Assembly: GCF_017876795.1 (NCBI RefSeq)
Contig: NZ_JAGIOR010000009.1
Span: forward strand, 4,344-68,343
Direction: 5' to 3'
DNA length: 64,000 bases
Source of the DNA: Rhizobium leguminosarum
GTDB lineage: Bacteria; Pseudomonadota; Alphaproteobacteria; Rhizobiales; Rhizobiaceae
Both the position numbers and the translations under genes were made by a program. Below the pieces are notes generated by a model. The model was not told the DNA's origin. It saw only the letters and a list, made by a program, of their open reading frames with translations, and searched no databases. Of this stretch, positions 1-8,066 are shown piece after piece (the stretch's first letter is position 1; every line of letters starts with the position of its first letter).

Positions 1-1472
1 TGGCCATAGTTGTCCGCAAGGTCATTGAAGGCGGCCAGCCCCTTGCAGCTTTCGGCGTCCTTGATCGACGGCTCCAAGCGCTCGTGTGTCAGCGACAATT
101 GAAGGGCGCTCTGCTCCGTATTGTACGGGTAGGCCACGCGCAACAGCATCGCATGAACGACGGCAACAAGGGCGACCTCCGGGTTGTTCGCCAGTTCGAT
201 GCGCAGCGCGGCAGTCTTATGAGCCGTCAGGTCCTCGATCAGAGCCGCCGAATGGCTGATAGAGGGGACTTTAGGAGCTTGTGTGCCCTTGCCGCTCGGC
301 TGGCCATCGCCCTCATCATCCCCGTCCTCCGTCTCGGCGCCTTCATTCGGCTTTACGAAACCGCGCTCGATGGCAAGCCGACCGTAATAATCGAGGAAAA
401 CGAAGGCTCCTGCCTGTTCCAATGCCTCTGGGCTGTAGCCTTCGGTCCGGGCATTGAACGCGTCGATCCGTTTTTCGACCTCTGCCAGCTTTGTCTCTGC
501 CTCGTCGTCGGCTACGCCGTTTTCGATCAACTCGGCAAGCTCCTCATATTCGGTCTGTGCGCCATCAAGAGCGGCCTGATCTTCCTCCGAAAGAGCAATC
601 GCCTCCGGATAGTGGCGCTTCAAGGCATGATAGCCAGCGGGGGCCGTTGCGGAGCACTCCACCCATTGCCAGCCTTCGGCGCGAACGTTCGAGGCGGACG
701 CCTCGAGCTTCTCCGCCACGAGTTTTTCGATCAAGGCGGCGTCCGTCGCATATCCGGCGTTACGGTCATCGAACAGATCGCGTTTGACCGCTCCACCTGC
801 TTGCTCGTAAGCCGCCAGCCCGCCGATAAATTGCACGCGCTTATCCGTGGCGGCAATCATTTCCTCGGTGAGCGCTCGCCGGATCGATTGCGCATCGCGG
901 TTCCAAGAGGGAAGCGCGTTCCAAACCGCCACCTGCCTTTCGTGATCATCGCTGACTGTAAAGGCCGATAGCTGCGCAAAGTTCATGTCCTCATCACGGT
1001 AAAGCTGCAACAGCACCGGGGACACGCGGGCGAGCGCCAGCCGCTTGCGAACGACCATTTCGGTCGTGCCGAAACGGGCCGCGATATCGGCAACATCCTT
1101 GCCTTGCTTGGCAAGCCCATCGAATGCCTCGTACTGATCGAGCGGGTGCATGTCCTCGCGCAAGATGTTCTCGGCAAGGCTGATTTCCGTGGCGATCTCG
1201 CCTTCGCGCTCCTTGCACTCGACGGGGAAATCCTTGGCTATCTCCCCCGCCTTAGCCAGCAGATTGAGTGCGGCAAGGCGTCGGCCGCCCGCCGTCACGA
1301 AATAGCGGCCCTTCTTGTCGCCCTTGCGAACAACGAGGTTCTGCAACAGCCGGTAGCCGTCTTCTCGAATGTTGGCGGCCAGCGCCTCGACGCCCTCGGC
1401 GCTGTAGGTCTTGCGAACGTTCTTCGGATCGGCGTCCAGCTTGTTCAATGCGATGGTGATGATCTCGGTCAT
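1..1472 (-). CDS. ParB/Srx-family DNA-binding protein, C-terminal part outside the window
   Basis: The reading frame starts at an ATG at 1472 (MTEIITIALNKL) and stays open on the minus strand to base 1, so about 490 residues are visible and the C-terminus is cut off. The N-terminal 110 residues are a ParB/sulfiredoxin-like domain: PKNVRKTYS, then GYRLLQNLVVRKG and TAGGRRLAAL, followed by EISLAENILREDMHPLDQYEAF, which corresponds to the conserved ENxxRxxMHPxDQ box. A helix-turn-helix follows (VADIAARFGTTEMVVRKRLAL). The long C-terminal part is acidic and helical. Large single-copy ParB-like proteins of this type are frequent on rhizobial plasmids; partition is probably done by the separate RepA/RepB at 57.8-60.1 kb, so this one is more likely a regulator or nucleoid-type DNA-binding protein. 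That role is inference. Confidence 0.85.
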   Translation of the reverse strand, partial: MTEIITIALNKLDADPKNVRKTYSAEGVEALAANIREDGYRLLQNLVVRKGDKKGRYFVTAGGRRLAALNLLAKAGEIAKDFPVECKEREGEIATEISLAENILREDMHPLDQYEAFDGLAKQGKDVADIAARFGTTEMVVRKRLALARVSPVLLQLYRDEDMNFAQLSAFTVSDDHERQVAVWNALPSWNRDAQSIRRALTEEMIAATDKRVQFIGGLAAYEQAGGAVKRDLFDDRNAGYATDAALIEKLVAEKLEASASNVRAEGWQWVECSATAPAGYHALKRHYPEAIALSEEDQAALDGAQTEYEELAELIENGVADDEAETKLAEVEKRIDAFNARTEGYSPEALEQAGAFVFLDYYGRLAIERGFVKPNEGAETEDGDDEGDGQPSGKGTQAPKVPSISHSAALIEDLTAHKTAALRIELANNPEVALVAVVHAMLLRVAYPYNTEQSALQLSLTHERLEPSIKDAESCKGLAAFNDLADNYG

Positions 1473-1515
1473 GATACTTCCCTTTCCCTTTTTCCCGCGA
1501 AGCGGTCTCGTGCCC

Positions 1516-1610
1516 GAAGGGGCAGGAGCCCCGCTCCTGCTCCCCGAGCTCGTGCGGAACAGCGGGGGAGAGGGGGGCAAGGGGACAAATCGGAGGGGGA
1601 TCGCCCGCCC
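1516..1610 (-). repeat. Copy A of a ~90-bp element shared by two gene upstream regions
   Basis: Read on the minus strand, this block is about 80 percent identical by eye to 29270-29361 read on the plus strand. Shared blocks include GGGGGATC, CGGAGGGGG and the hairpin-forming GCAGGAG-CCCCG-CTCCTGC. In both places the block lies about 45-55 bp before a start codon and points the same way relative to the gene: the ParB-like gene here, and the unknown gene at 29415 there. It is therefore more likely a shared 5' regulatory or leader element than a random repeat. The rest of the gap from 1611 to 2018 is GC-rich and holds no gene I can support. Confidence 0.6.
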
Positions 1611-2018
1611 GAAGGGGCGACGCAAAATCCGCGGATGCGGATCCGCGTCGATCCTGCACGAAGCGAGCCCGGCGAGCGGAGGAAGGACGGGGAGGCCGAT
1701 TTTCCCCTTGCAGGGGAGAGGGGGCCGAGCGCCCTTTCCCCACTGAAGGAAACAATGAGCATACCAGGCGAAGGCGGCGCAGCGGCCGAAGCCAGTTCGC
1801 GCACCGCTTGACCGGTTAAAGGGCAGCCGCAGGAGGTTTAGCATAGCGCCGACCGAAGGACGGAAACCGGGACCGACTGCCCCCGGCAAGCGGTTCCATG
1901 TAGTATCGGCCGGAGACCGCCCGTTCGCCGTCGCCGCTCCGAGTATGTAGCGCTCCGCGTCGCCGGCGAACTCCGCTGGCAAAAGTGAGATTGCGCGTGA
2001 GGGTGGCATCCGGCTATC

Positions 2019-2711
2019 GTGCTGACAGAGAAATCAGCAACGGATGGTTGGATGAACAGCCTTCGGGACCAGGTGCTCGAACGCGGCTATGCCCTGATGC
2101 CGGCTTGGCGGCCGGAGCGATCGGCTGGCGATGTGGCCGCGTCGTTCGGCGAGCCGTTGTCGCTTGGCGACGGCGATCCCGTGCACACCCTGACGCCGGC
2201 CGCGAAAGAAGCCTCGACGCCAAACTCCTATAGCGGGCTCTATGGGCTCCAGGGCTTTCCGTTTCATACCGACATGGCGCACTGGCGCGCGCCGCCGCGC
2301 TACCTAATGCTGCGCTGTGTCGTCGGCTTCAGGGAAGTGCCGACAATGCTGATTGACGGGGCCGAGCTGGCCCGTAGCGTCGGACTTGACCTTCTCGCAC
2401 GGGCGATCGTCCGGCCGCGCCGTCCGGTCCAGGGAAAACTTCCGCTGCTGCGAATATATCAGCCGGTGGAAGAGGGTGCCATCCTGAGATGGGATGAGGT
2501 ATTTATACAGCCCGCCAGCAAAGCCGGCGAGGAGGGCTCCGCGCAATTCCGGGAGGCGATGCGTCTCCGAGTGTGCCAGCCGATCGCGCTCGCGACGCGA
2601 GGCGATACATTGGTCATTGATAACTGGCGCATGCTCCATGCCCGAGCGCTGGTCCCGTCCGGTTGCGAGGGACGCAGGCTTGAGCGCGTGTATTTGGGGA
2701 GGCTGCATTGA
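2019..2711 (+). CDS. 2-oxoglutarate/Fe(II) oxygenase-like (TauD/clavaminate synthase fold) protein
   Basis: This is a 230-residue protein with a GTG start at 2019; an ATG at 2052 is an alternative. It shows the facial-triad pattern of the TauD/TfdA superfamily: FPFHTDMAHW gives the HxD pair near residue 88, TLVIDNWRMLHAR gives the distal histidine near residue 209, and GRRLERVYL supplies a candidate 2-oxoglutarate-binding arginine. The protein is shorter than typical TauD (about 280 residues). Its stop overlaps the TTG start of the next gene (TTGA), so the two are translationally coupled. That next gene carries a HEPN RNase motif, which makes a free-standing catabolic role unlikely and a modification or toxin-control role possible. 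Substrate is unknown; the family call is fairly firm, the role is not. Confidence 0.7.
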   Translation: MLTEKSATDGWMNSLRDQVLERGYALMPAWRPERSAGDVAASFGEPLSLGDGDPVHTLTPAAKEASTPNSYSGLYGLQGFPFHTDMAHWRAPPRYLMLRCVVGFREVPTMLIDGAELARSVGLDLLARAIVRPRRPVQGKLPLLRIYQPVEEGAILRWDEVFIQPASKAGEEGSAQFREAMRLRVCQPIALATRGDTLVIDNWRMLHARALVPSGCEGRRLERVYLGRLH

Positions 2712-3676
2712 AGAAGACGATTGAGCCGGGGCCGACGCCTGATAACTGGGATGCCGAAGCGTTGTTCGCGAAAGCGCTACGCTATGCCGAACGGATGGCG
2801 GACTCTGCCGACGGATGGGAGCAGGCGCTCTGGTCCAGCCTGGCTCTGGAACTACTGGGCAGGGCCGCCCTGTCAAATGTCAGCCCGGCCTTGCTTGCCG
2901 ACAATGATAAAAACTGGACTAACCTGTACCATGCGCTCGGGTTTGAGCCAAATGAGGGTAAAACCGCGCCAAAATCGATCACTGTCACGGAAGTGTTCAA
3001 GCGGCTGGCCGGGATCTATCCGGAATTATTTGTTTCGGAGAACCATAGCTTCTGTGTGGTGCACACGGGACGGCGCAACAGCGAACTTCATTCAGGCGAA
3101 GCGGTGTTTGAGGGAATTGCCAGCTCTTCCTGGCAACCGCAATTCTATGCGGCATGCAAGGCGCTCCTCACGACGATGGGTCTGACGTTAACGGACTTTA
3201 TCGACGGCTCGGAAGCTGAGGTTGCGGAAAAGCTCATTGCCGCGGAGGCAGACAAGAGCGCGAAGGCGGTTTTGGCCGACGTCGAGGCTCACCGAAAGGA
3301 ATGGCTCGCCCTGGGCGATGACGAGCGTTCTTCTTTGGTGGAATCGGCAAAGGTATGGGCAATGCGGCAGGTGGGACATCGCGTAACTTGTCCTGCTTGC
3401 ACGTCGATCGCACTTGTTCAGGGCGAGGCGATTACGCCCGCGGTTGTGAAGCTGGATGCTGAGCAAGGCTTGGTCGTCGAAACGCAGGATTACCTGCCGA
3501 GCCAATTCGAGTGCGTGGCGTGCCGCCTGAAAATTCACGGCCTGTCACGCCTTGCTGCGGTTGATAGTAATCTGGCGAACCGTTTCAAGAAGACGAGCAC
3601 GTATGACGCGGCGGAATACTACGCCAAGGAAGATGACTATCCTGGCTATGAAGAGGACAATAACGAGCGTTTCTGA
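2708..3676 (+). CDS. HEPN-motif protein with C-terminal zinc ribbon
   Basis: This 322-residue protein starts with TTG at 2708, overlapping the upstream TGA. The first 160 residues look like a HEPN four-helix domain: an acidic and aromatic helix (DGWEQALWSSLALELLGRAA) and, near residue 123, the sequence RNSELH, which matches the canonical RNxxxH catalytic motif of HEPN ribonucleases. It is followed by a helix with FYAACKALL. The C-terminal half has CPAC near residue 230 and CVAC near residue 273, a probable zinc ribbon, and an acidic tyrosine-rich tail (ends EEDNNERF). HEPN proteins are common in toxin-antitoxin and abortive-infection loci. The domain call rests on the motif and helix pattern only. 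Confidence 0.65.
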   Translation: MKKTIEPGPTPDNWDAEALFAKALRYAERMADSADGWEQALWSSLALELLGRAALSNVSPALLADNDKNWTNLYHALGFEPNEGKTAPKSITVTEVFKRLAGIYPELFVSENHSFCVVHTGRRNSELHSGEAVFEGIASSSWQPQFYAACKALLTTMGLTLTDFIDGSEAEVAEKLIAAEADKSAKAVLADVEAHRKEWLALGDDERSSLVESAKVWAMRQVGHRVTCPACTSIALVQGEAITPAVVKLDAEQGLVVETQDYLPSQFECVACRLKIHGLSRLAAVDSNLANRFKKTSTYDAAEYYAKEDDYPGYEEDNNERF

Positions 3677-3705
3677 AGACACCAGGGGCGTCAAGGAGGA
3701 ACCGC

Positions 3706-3939
3706 ATGAGCATAGTCGATCAGCATGAAGCGCCGTCAATGACAGAGCCTCAGCGCCGCGATGCCATGGCCGACATGACGGCGATCGTGCGTGGCGAAGA
3801 ACTCGACCTACCGTGGCGACGCATCCGCGTCCTGCTGGACCATAAGCTTGCGATGGTTCAGCATCCCGTGTTGACGCAAGGAAGCTTGACCTCTCTGGGC
3901 CTGACGGACAAGGGCTTGCGATTCATTGGCGAGACCTGA
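3706..3939 (+). CDS. Small unknown protein, third gene of the oxygenase-HEPN operon
   Basis: This 77-residue protein starts at an ATG at 3706 behind a clear AAGGAGGA ribosome-binding site, 29 bp after the HEPN gene. It has a helical N-terminus (SMTEPQRRDAMADMTAIVRGEE) and a C-terminal half that could fold as a small winged-helix or sheet (LTSLGLTDKGLRFIGET). I do not recognise the family. The strong ribosome-binding site compared with the TTG and GTG starts upstream suggests that it is made in excess of the two larger proteins, as expected of an antitoxin or accessory subunit; this is inference. Confidence 0.6.
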   Translation: MSIVDQHEAPSMTEPQRRDAMADMTAIVRGEELDLPWRRIRVLLDHKLAMVQHPVLTQGSLTSLGLTDKGLRFIGET

Positions 3940-3997
3940 TCGAAGGTTTATATTGCCATAAGAAAATATTCCTCTTGACGAAGAGCTATTAGCGGGT

Positions 3998-4012
3998 GTT
4001 CTTCTTTTGTTC
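3998..4012 (+). promoter_or_regulatory. LexA (SOS) box of alphaproteobacterial type
   Basis: The sequence GTTCTTCTTTTGTTC is an exact match to the alphaproteobacterial LexA operator GTTC-N7-GTTC. It lies 18 bp before the GTG at 4031 that opens the Y-family polymerase remnant. An AGGAG ribosome-binding site stands between them (4021-4025). The spacing is right for a repressor site overlapping a promoter. Confidence 0.65.
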
Positions 4013-4030
4013 CAATCGACAGGAGCAAAC

Positions 4031-4075
4031 GTGCGCAAACCGGAGACGATCGAACGCCTCTATCTGGATTTCGAT
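4031..4075 (+). pseudogene. N-terminal remnant of a Y-family DNA polymerase, cut by the IS21 element
   Basis: From a GTG at 4031, behind an AGGAG site and the LexA box, the frame reads RKPETIERLYLDFD and then runs into the insertion element at 4076. The LYLDFD segment resembles the first strand of DinB/ImuB/ImpB-type polymerases, where two aspartates bind metal and FFASVE normally follows. After 15 codons the frame continues into IS sequence and stops at 4160-4162. The rest of the gene is not found on the far side of the element. The polymerase assignment rests on very few residues plus the SOS box. Confidence 0.5.
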
Positions 4076-4208
4076 TGTCAACGCCGGAGTAAAATCAGGC
4101 CAATGGGCGGAGCAAAACCAGGCCACTTGTGGCGCACGCATGAAACCTCCGGGAGGGCGTAGCCCGAGCGGGGGTCTCATGCGTGCGCGGAGATTTTCTG
4201 AAGGGGTT

Positions 4209-4967
4209 TCAGCCGGCCTTTCGGGCGCGGCTTTGGGCGAGACGATAGCTATCGCCGTTCATCTCCAGGATGTTGACGTGGTGGGTGATGCGATCGAGCA
4301 GTGCGCCGGTGAGACGCTCCGATCCCAAGGTTTCTGTCCATTCGTCAAACGGAAGATTGCTGGTGACCAGGGTCGCGCCGCGTTCATAGCGTTGTGAGAT
4401 CAGCTCGAACAGCAATTCTGCGCCGGTTTTTGAGAGCGGCACAAAGCCCAGCTCATCGATGATGAGAAGCTGGTAGGCTGCCATCTGCTTCTGGAACCGC
4501 AGCAGCCGTCGCTCGTCGCGCGCCTCCATCATCTCACTGACCAGGGCGGCGGCCGTGGTGAACCCAACGGACAGGCCCTTCTGGCATGCCGCCAGGCCGA
4601 GACCGAGCGCGACATGCGTCTTTCCCGTGCCGCTCGGGCCGAGCGCAATGACGTTCTCCCGCCGTTCGATCCATTCGCAACGCGCCAGTTCCAGCACCTG
4701 CATCTTGTTGAGCTTCGGGATGGCGGCGAAGTCGAAGCTGTCGAGGCTTTTTACGACCGGGAACCTGGCCGCCTTGATGCGGCGCTCGACCTTGCGGCGA
4801 TCCCGTTCGATCATCTCCCTTTCGGCAAGCCGGAAGAGATAGCCGACATGATCGACGCCCTCGGTGGCACATAGCCGGGCCAGCTTCTGGTATTCGCGCT
4901 GGAATGTCGGGAGCTTCAGGATCTTGAGGTAATGGACAAGCAGGATCTCAGGTGCTTCGGTGCTCAT
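4209..4967 (-). CDS. istB: IS21-family helper ATPase IstB
   Basis: This 252-residue AAA+ ATPase assists transposition by IstA. It starts at MSTEAPEILLVHYLK (4967); longer upstream starts are unlikely because this one overlaps the istA stop by four bases (ATGA), the usual arrangement. The Walker A motif is GPSGTGKTH, Walker B is LLIIDELGF, and the arginine-rich C-terminal part includes SQRYERGATLVTSN. Length and motifs are normal, so the gene appears intact. Confidence 0.95.
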   Translation of the reverse strand: MSTEAPEILLVHYLKILKLPTFQREYQKLARLCATEGVDHVGYLFRLAEREMIERDRRKVERRIKAARFPVVKSLDSFDFAAIPKLNKMQVLELARCEWIERRENVIALGPSGTGKTHVALGLGLAACQKGLSVGFTTAAALVSEMMEARDERRLLRFQKQMAAYQLLIIDELGFVPLSKTGAELLFELISQRYERGATLVTSNLPFDEWTETLGSERLTGALLDRITHHVNILEMNGDSYRLAQSRARKAG

Positions 4968-6460
4968 GCCGCTTCTTCCGCATCCGATGACAGGAGGCGC
5001 ATGTACGCCTTCGCTGATGTCGTCTCGACCGTCGCCTTCGGCAGGTAGGGGTAGATGGACAGGTCCAGTCGCGGCGGCCGGCGCTCCACCCGGCAAAGGA
5101 TCAGATGCTTTACAGCGTCGAAGCCGATCGCTCCGAGTTGCAGAGCCTGCTTTACCGCCGCATGCAGATCAGAAAGCTCGAAGCTTTCCAGCAAGCGCAG
5201 AACCTGCACATACTCCCGCCGGCCATGCTTTGCCATGCGGCCTTCCATCAACCGCCGCAGAGTGGCGAATTCCTCTGGCAAGTCCCAGCCCTGGAGAGGT
5301 GCTGCCTGATCCAGCGCATTGATCTTATGCTCGATCAGCGGCAAGTAATGCACAGGATCGAAGACGACATCTTCTCGTTCCCAGCTCCGCGGATGGCGGG
5401 CGACAATCTCACCACGGCAACCGATCACCACTTCGTCGACATAGCCCCGGACCCAAACATCCTGGTGGCCATAGGCAACCGGGACGGAATAGTCGTTGGT
5501 CTTGTACCGCACCAGCGACTGAGCCGTGACCTTGGCACTGGTCTGATCGCAGGCATCGAAGGGCGATAGTGGCAACGAACGCATGGCAGCCAGATCGCGC
5601 TGCAGCCGTTCTCCGATCGTCTCGCTCTCGCTGCGCAGTCTATCGCGCTGACGCTTGCGGCATTGCTCCTCGAGCCAGATATTGAATGCACCCCATGTCG
5701 GAAACTGTGGGATCGGAACCATGAAGTTGCGCCTGGCGTAGCCAACAAGCCCCTCGACATTCCCCTTGTCGTTGCCTTTCCCCGGACGGCCATAGCGATC
5801 CCGGATCAGGTAGTGGGACAGGAAGCCGCTGAACAATCCGGCGCGCTTGCGTGTCCCATCGGGCAGGATCTTTGCCACAAGGCAGCGGTCGTTGTCGTAG
5901 ACGATCGACTGTGGCACCGCCCCGAAGAACGCGAACGCATGGATGTGGCCGTCGACCCAGGCCTCAGAGACCGCCGCCGGATAGGCCCGTACATAGCAGC
6001 CATCGCTATGCGGCAGATCCAGCACGAAGAAATGGGCCTTCCGCTCGACACCGCCGATCACCACCATCGCCTCGCCGAAATCGGCCTGCCCATGGCCCGG
6101 CGGATGAGCCAGCGGCACGAACACCTCCTGACGGCGCTGATCCCGTTCGCGCATGTAATCCTTGATGATCGTGTAGCCGCCGGTGAAGCCGCGCTCGTCC
6201 CGGAGCCGGTCAAACACTCGCTTGGCCGTATGGCGCTGCTTGCGCGGCACCTTCAGATCTTCATCGAGCCAATGATCGATCGTCGAAACAAATGCATCCA
6301 GCTTGGGTCGCCGGATCGGCAACTGACGCTGATAGCCGGGCGGTGTCGAATACGACACCATCTTGGAAACGCTGTCGCGAGATATGTTGAAATGCTTCGC
6401 AGCCTGACGACGGGTCATCCCTTCCGAGACGGCCAGGCGAACCTTCAGATATAATTCCAC
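4964..6460 (-). CDS. istA: IS21-family transposase IstA
   Basis: This 498-residue transposase has an N-terminal helix-turn-helix (GMTRRQAAKHFNISRDSVSKM). The DDE catalytic core contains GHGQADFGEAMVV for the first aspartate and VPQSIVYDNDR for the second; GNDKGNVEGLV supplies the glutamate. A C-terminal beta domain follows. It is full length and in frame with istB, so the element could be active. Confidence 0.95.
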   Translation of the reverse strand: MELYLKVRLAVSEGMTRRQAAKHFNISRDSVSKMVSYSTPPGYQRQLPIRRPKLDAFVSTIDHWLDEDLKVPRKQRHTAKRVFDRLRDERGFTGGYTIIKDYMRERDQRRQEVFVPLAHPPGHGQADFGEAMVVIGGVERKAHFFVLDLPHSDGCYVRAYPAAVSEAWVDGHIHAFAFFGAVPQSIVYDNDRCLVAKILPDGTRKRAGLFSGFLSHYLIRDRYGRPGKGNDKGNVEGLVGYARRNFMVPIPQFPTWGAFNIWLEEQCRKRQRDRLRSESETIGERLQRDLAAMRSLPLSPFDACDQTSAKVTAQSLVRYKTNDYSVPVAYGHQDVWVRGYVDEVVIGCRGEIVARHPRSWEREDVVFDPVHYLPLIEHKINALDQAAPLQGWDLPEEFATLRRLMEGRMAKHGRREYVQVLRLLESFELSDLHAAVKQALQLGAIGFDAVKHLILCRVERRPPRLDLSIYPYLPKATVETTSAKAYMRLLSSDAEEAA

Positions 6461-6508
6461 GGTGTAGATCCCCTGTCCCTCCTGCTGTCATTTGCAGAAA
6501 GGAAATAG

Positions 6509-6901
6509 GTGGCCGGATTTTACTCCGCCCGCGGCTGGATTATTCCGCCGCTACCGTGGCCGACTTTTGCACCGCCGCTCTCAACTTGGAGGGACCTCAA
6601 AAAGCTGTTGACAAAGAATAAGATCACCTACGAACGCGGCAATGAACGAGATGATCTTTTGCGATCATTGCGCTCGCGCGAATACGCGATGAAGCATCAT
6701 CTCGACTATGAAAATGCCAACATCCATTCGAAAATTTTAGATGCGTTGAAGCAACGCTGCGACAAGCCGGTCACGACATCAATCGATGCTTGGATGGCTG
6801 GGCGCAACCATGTTGGAACATTGGCGAATCTCGAATCGCGGCAAGAGAGCCAGTTTGCAGAACTGAAAAGCCTCTGCTTTGCCGGAGACACCGAGTCGTG
6901 A
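6509..6901 (+). pseudogene. Truncated unknown gene fused to the right end of the IS21 element
   Basis: An open frame of 130 codons starts inside the IS right end and continues into plasmid sequence. Only the part after 6613 (from about NKITYERGNERDDLL) can be original. It is helical and charged (SREYAMKHHLDYENANIHSKILDALKQRC) and ends GDTES. I do not recognise it, and it does not continue the polymerase reading frame found left of the element. It is best read as the 3' part of a gene whose 5' part was lost. Confidence 0.4.
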
Positions 6902-6906
6902 GCCCC

Positions 6907-7980
6907 TCATGTTCCCTCATTTTCGCCCAGCCGGTAGACCTCGGCATTGTCCTGGACCTCCCGCAAGCCTTTGTAGGATCCATGGCGCAACTTGTTATCG
7001 GAGGTCCAGGCCCTGTATTCAATCTCCGCAATAAGCGTCGGCTGAATCCATACAACTTTGCGCTTGCCTGAATATGGCACCGGCGGCTGCCTTCGCTTCC
7101 ACGGCAGCTTGTCCATGGACGTGCGCAACGCGAGCGACGCCCGCTCTTTGAATCCAGTTCCTACGCTGCCCACGTAGCGCAGATCATCGCCTCGATAGGC
7201 CGCAAGTTGAAGAGAGCGGAAGCCGCCGAAAGCGCCGACGGAAGGCTCATACCCGACAATGAAGAATGCTTGGCTTTGGACGCATTTGCATTTGATCCAG
7301 TCGTCCGTTCTGCCGGATCGATAAACGCTGTCGCGTTTCTTCCCTACGATCCCTTCCAAGCCCAACCTGCAAGCGTGGTCTAGCAGCTCGACAGGATCAG
7401 CGTCGATCTCCTCAGAAAGCCGGATCGCGCCTTCCTTCCCCTGCAGCAGGTCTTCGAGCAGATGGCGGCGGGAGCGGTATTCCAGCCCTCGCAGATCGTG
7501 GCTGTCGAAATAGATCAGGTCGAAGGCCATCATGGTTGCGGGCGATACGAGGTTGCCGCTCCGTCGGCCGACCGCACCCAGGCTGGATTGCAACAAGTTG
7601 AAATCCGAGCGGCCTTGTTCATCGAATAGGCAGGCCTCGCCATCCAAAATCATTGACGCAGGTCCCAGTTCTCGAGCCGCGTCAACAATTGAGGGAAATC
7701 GATGCGACCAGTCGTATCCGCCTCTGGTTAGAACACGGATCCGACCGGTCTCGACGTGGACGCGAATTCGATACCCGTCCCATTTGATTTCCCAGTTATA
7801 ACCTGTTGCCGGTGGGCGTTGCTTCAGCAAAGCCAGGGCGGGTTCCACGCGATCCGGCATGCGATCGTAGGGCAGGGCGGGTTGCGCCGGGTTCCGTTTC
7901 CGGACACGGCGACTTTGAAGTTGGCCGCTCTCATCGGTGAGGAGCGGTTTCGAGCGAGGCGGACGCGTGCCTTTTGCCAT
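6907..7980 (-). CDS. ATP-dependent DNA ligase (LigC/LigD ligase-domain type)
   Basis: This is a 357-residue stand-alone ligase. Motif I is EIKWDGYR with the adenylated lysine, motif III is AFDLIYFD, motif IV is LEGIVGKK and motif V is DDWIKCKC. An OB-fold domain follows (VGYEPSVGAFGGFRSLQL, then VGSVGTGF). The N-terminal 45 residues are basic and unstructured. In rhizobia such ligases act with Ku in non-homologous end joining, but no Ku gene is in this window. A related ligase pseudogene lies at 11.26-11.97 kb in the same orientation. Confidence 0.9.
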   Translation of the reverse strand: MAKGTRPPRSKPLLTDESGQLQSRRVRKRNPAQPALPYDRMPDRVEPALALLKQRPPATGYNWEIKWDGYRIRVHVETGRIRVLTRGGYDWSHRFPSIVDAARELGPASMILDGEACLFDEQGRSDFNLLQSSLGAVGRRSGNLVSPATMMAFDLIYFDSHDLRGLEYRSRRHLLEDLLQGKEGAIRLSEEIDADPVELLDHACRLGLEGIVGKKRDSVYRSGRTDDWIKCKCVQSQAFFIVGYEPSVGAFGGFRSLQLAAYRGDDLRYVGSVGTGFKERASLALRTSMDKLPWKRRQPPVPYSGKRKVVWIQPTLIAEIEYRAWTSDNKLRHGSYKGLREVQDNAEVYRLGENEGT

Positions 7981-8066
7981 GCTCTCTATTTCAACAGCAT
8001 TTGCTTAAAAGTATCCATATGAAAGTCGCCGTTAGCCGCGGCCTAAACGGACGCGGAACGCCCAGA

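Larger units (their letters stand above)
4076..6613. mobile_element. IS21-family insertion sequence
   Basis: The element has istA and istB overlapping by four bases on the minus strand. The proposed ends are TGTCAAC at 4076 and GTTGACA ending at 6613, which are inverted copies with the TG...CA termini typical of the family. Internal repeats of the form CGGAGTAAAATCNGGCCA occur near both ends (4085-4130 and 6510-6560), as expected for IS21 transposase binding sites. A 12-bp inverted repeat at 4132-4143 and 4177-4188 may act as a terminator. No target-site duplication is visible, and the two flanks belong to different genes, suggesting a deletion or recombination after insertion. Confidence 0.85.

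Noticed and set aside
84..971. Long plus-strand open frame near the left edge
   Set aside because: It is antisense to the ParB-like gene, whose minus-strand frame has clear family motifs; the plus frame has none.
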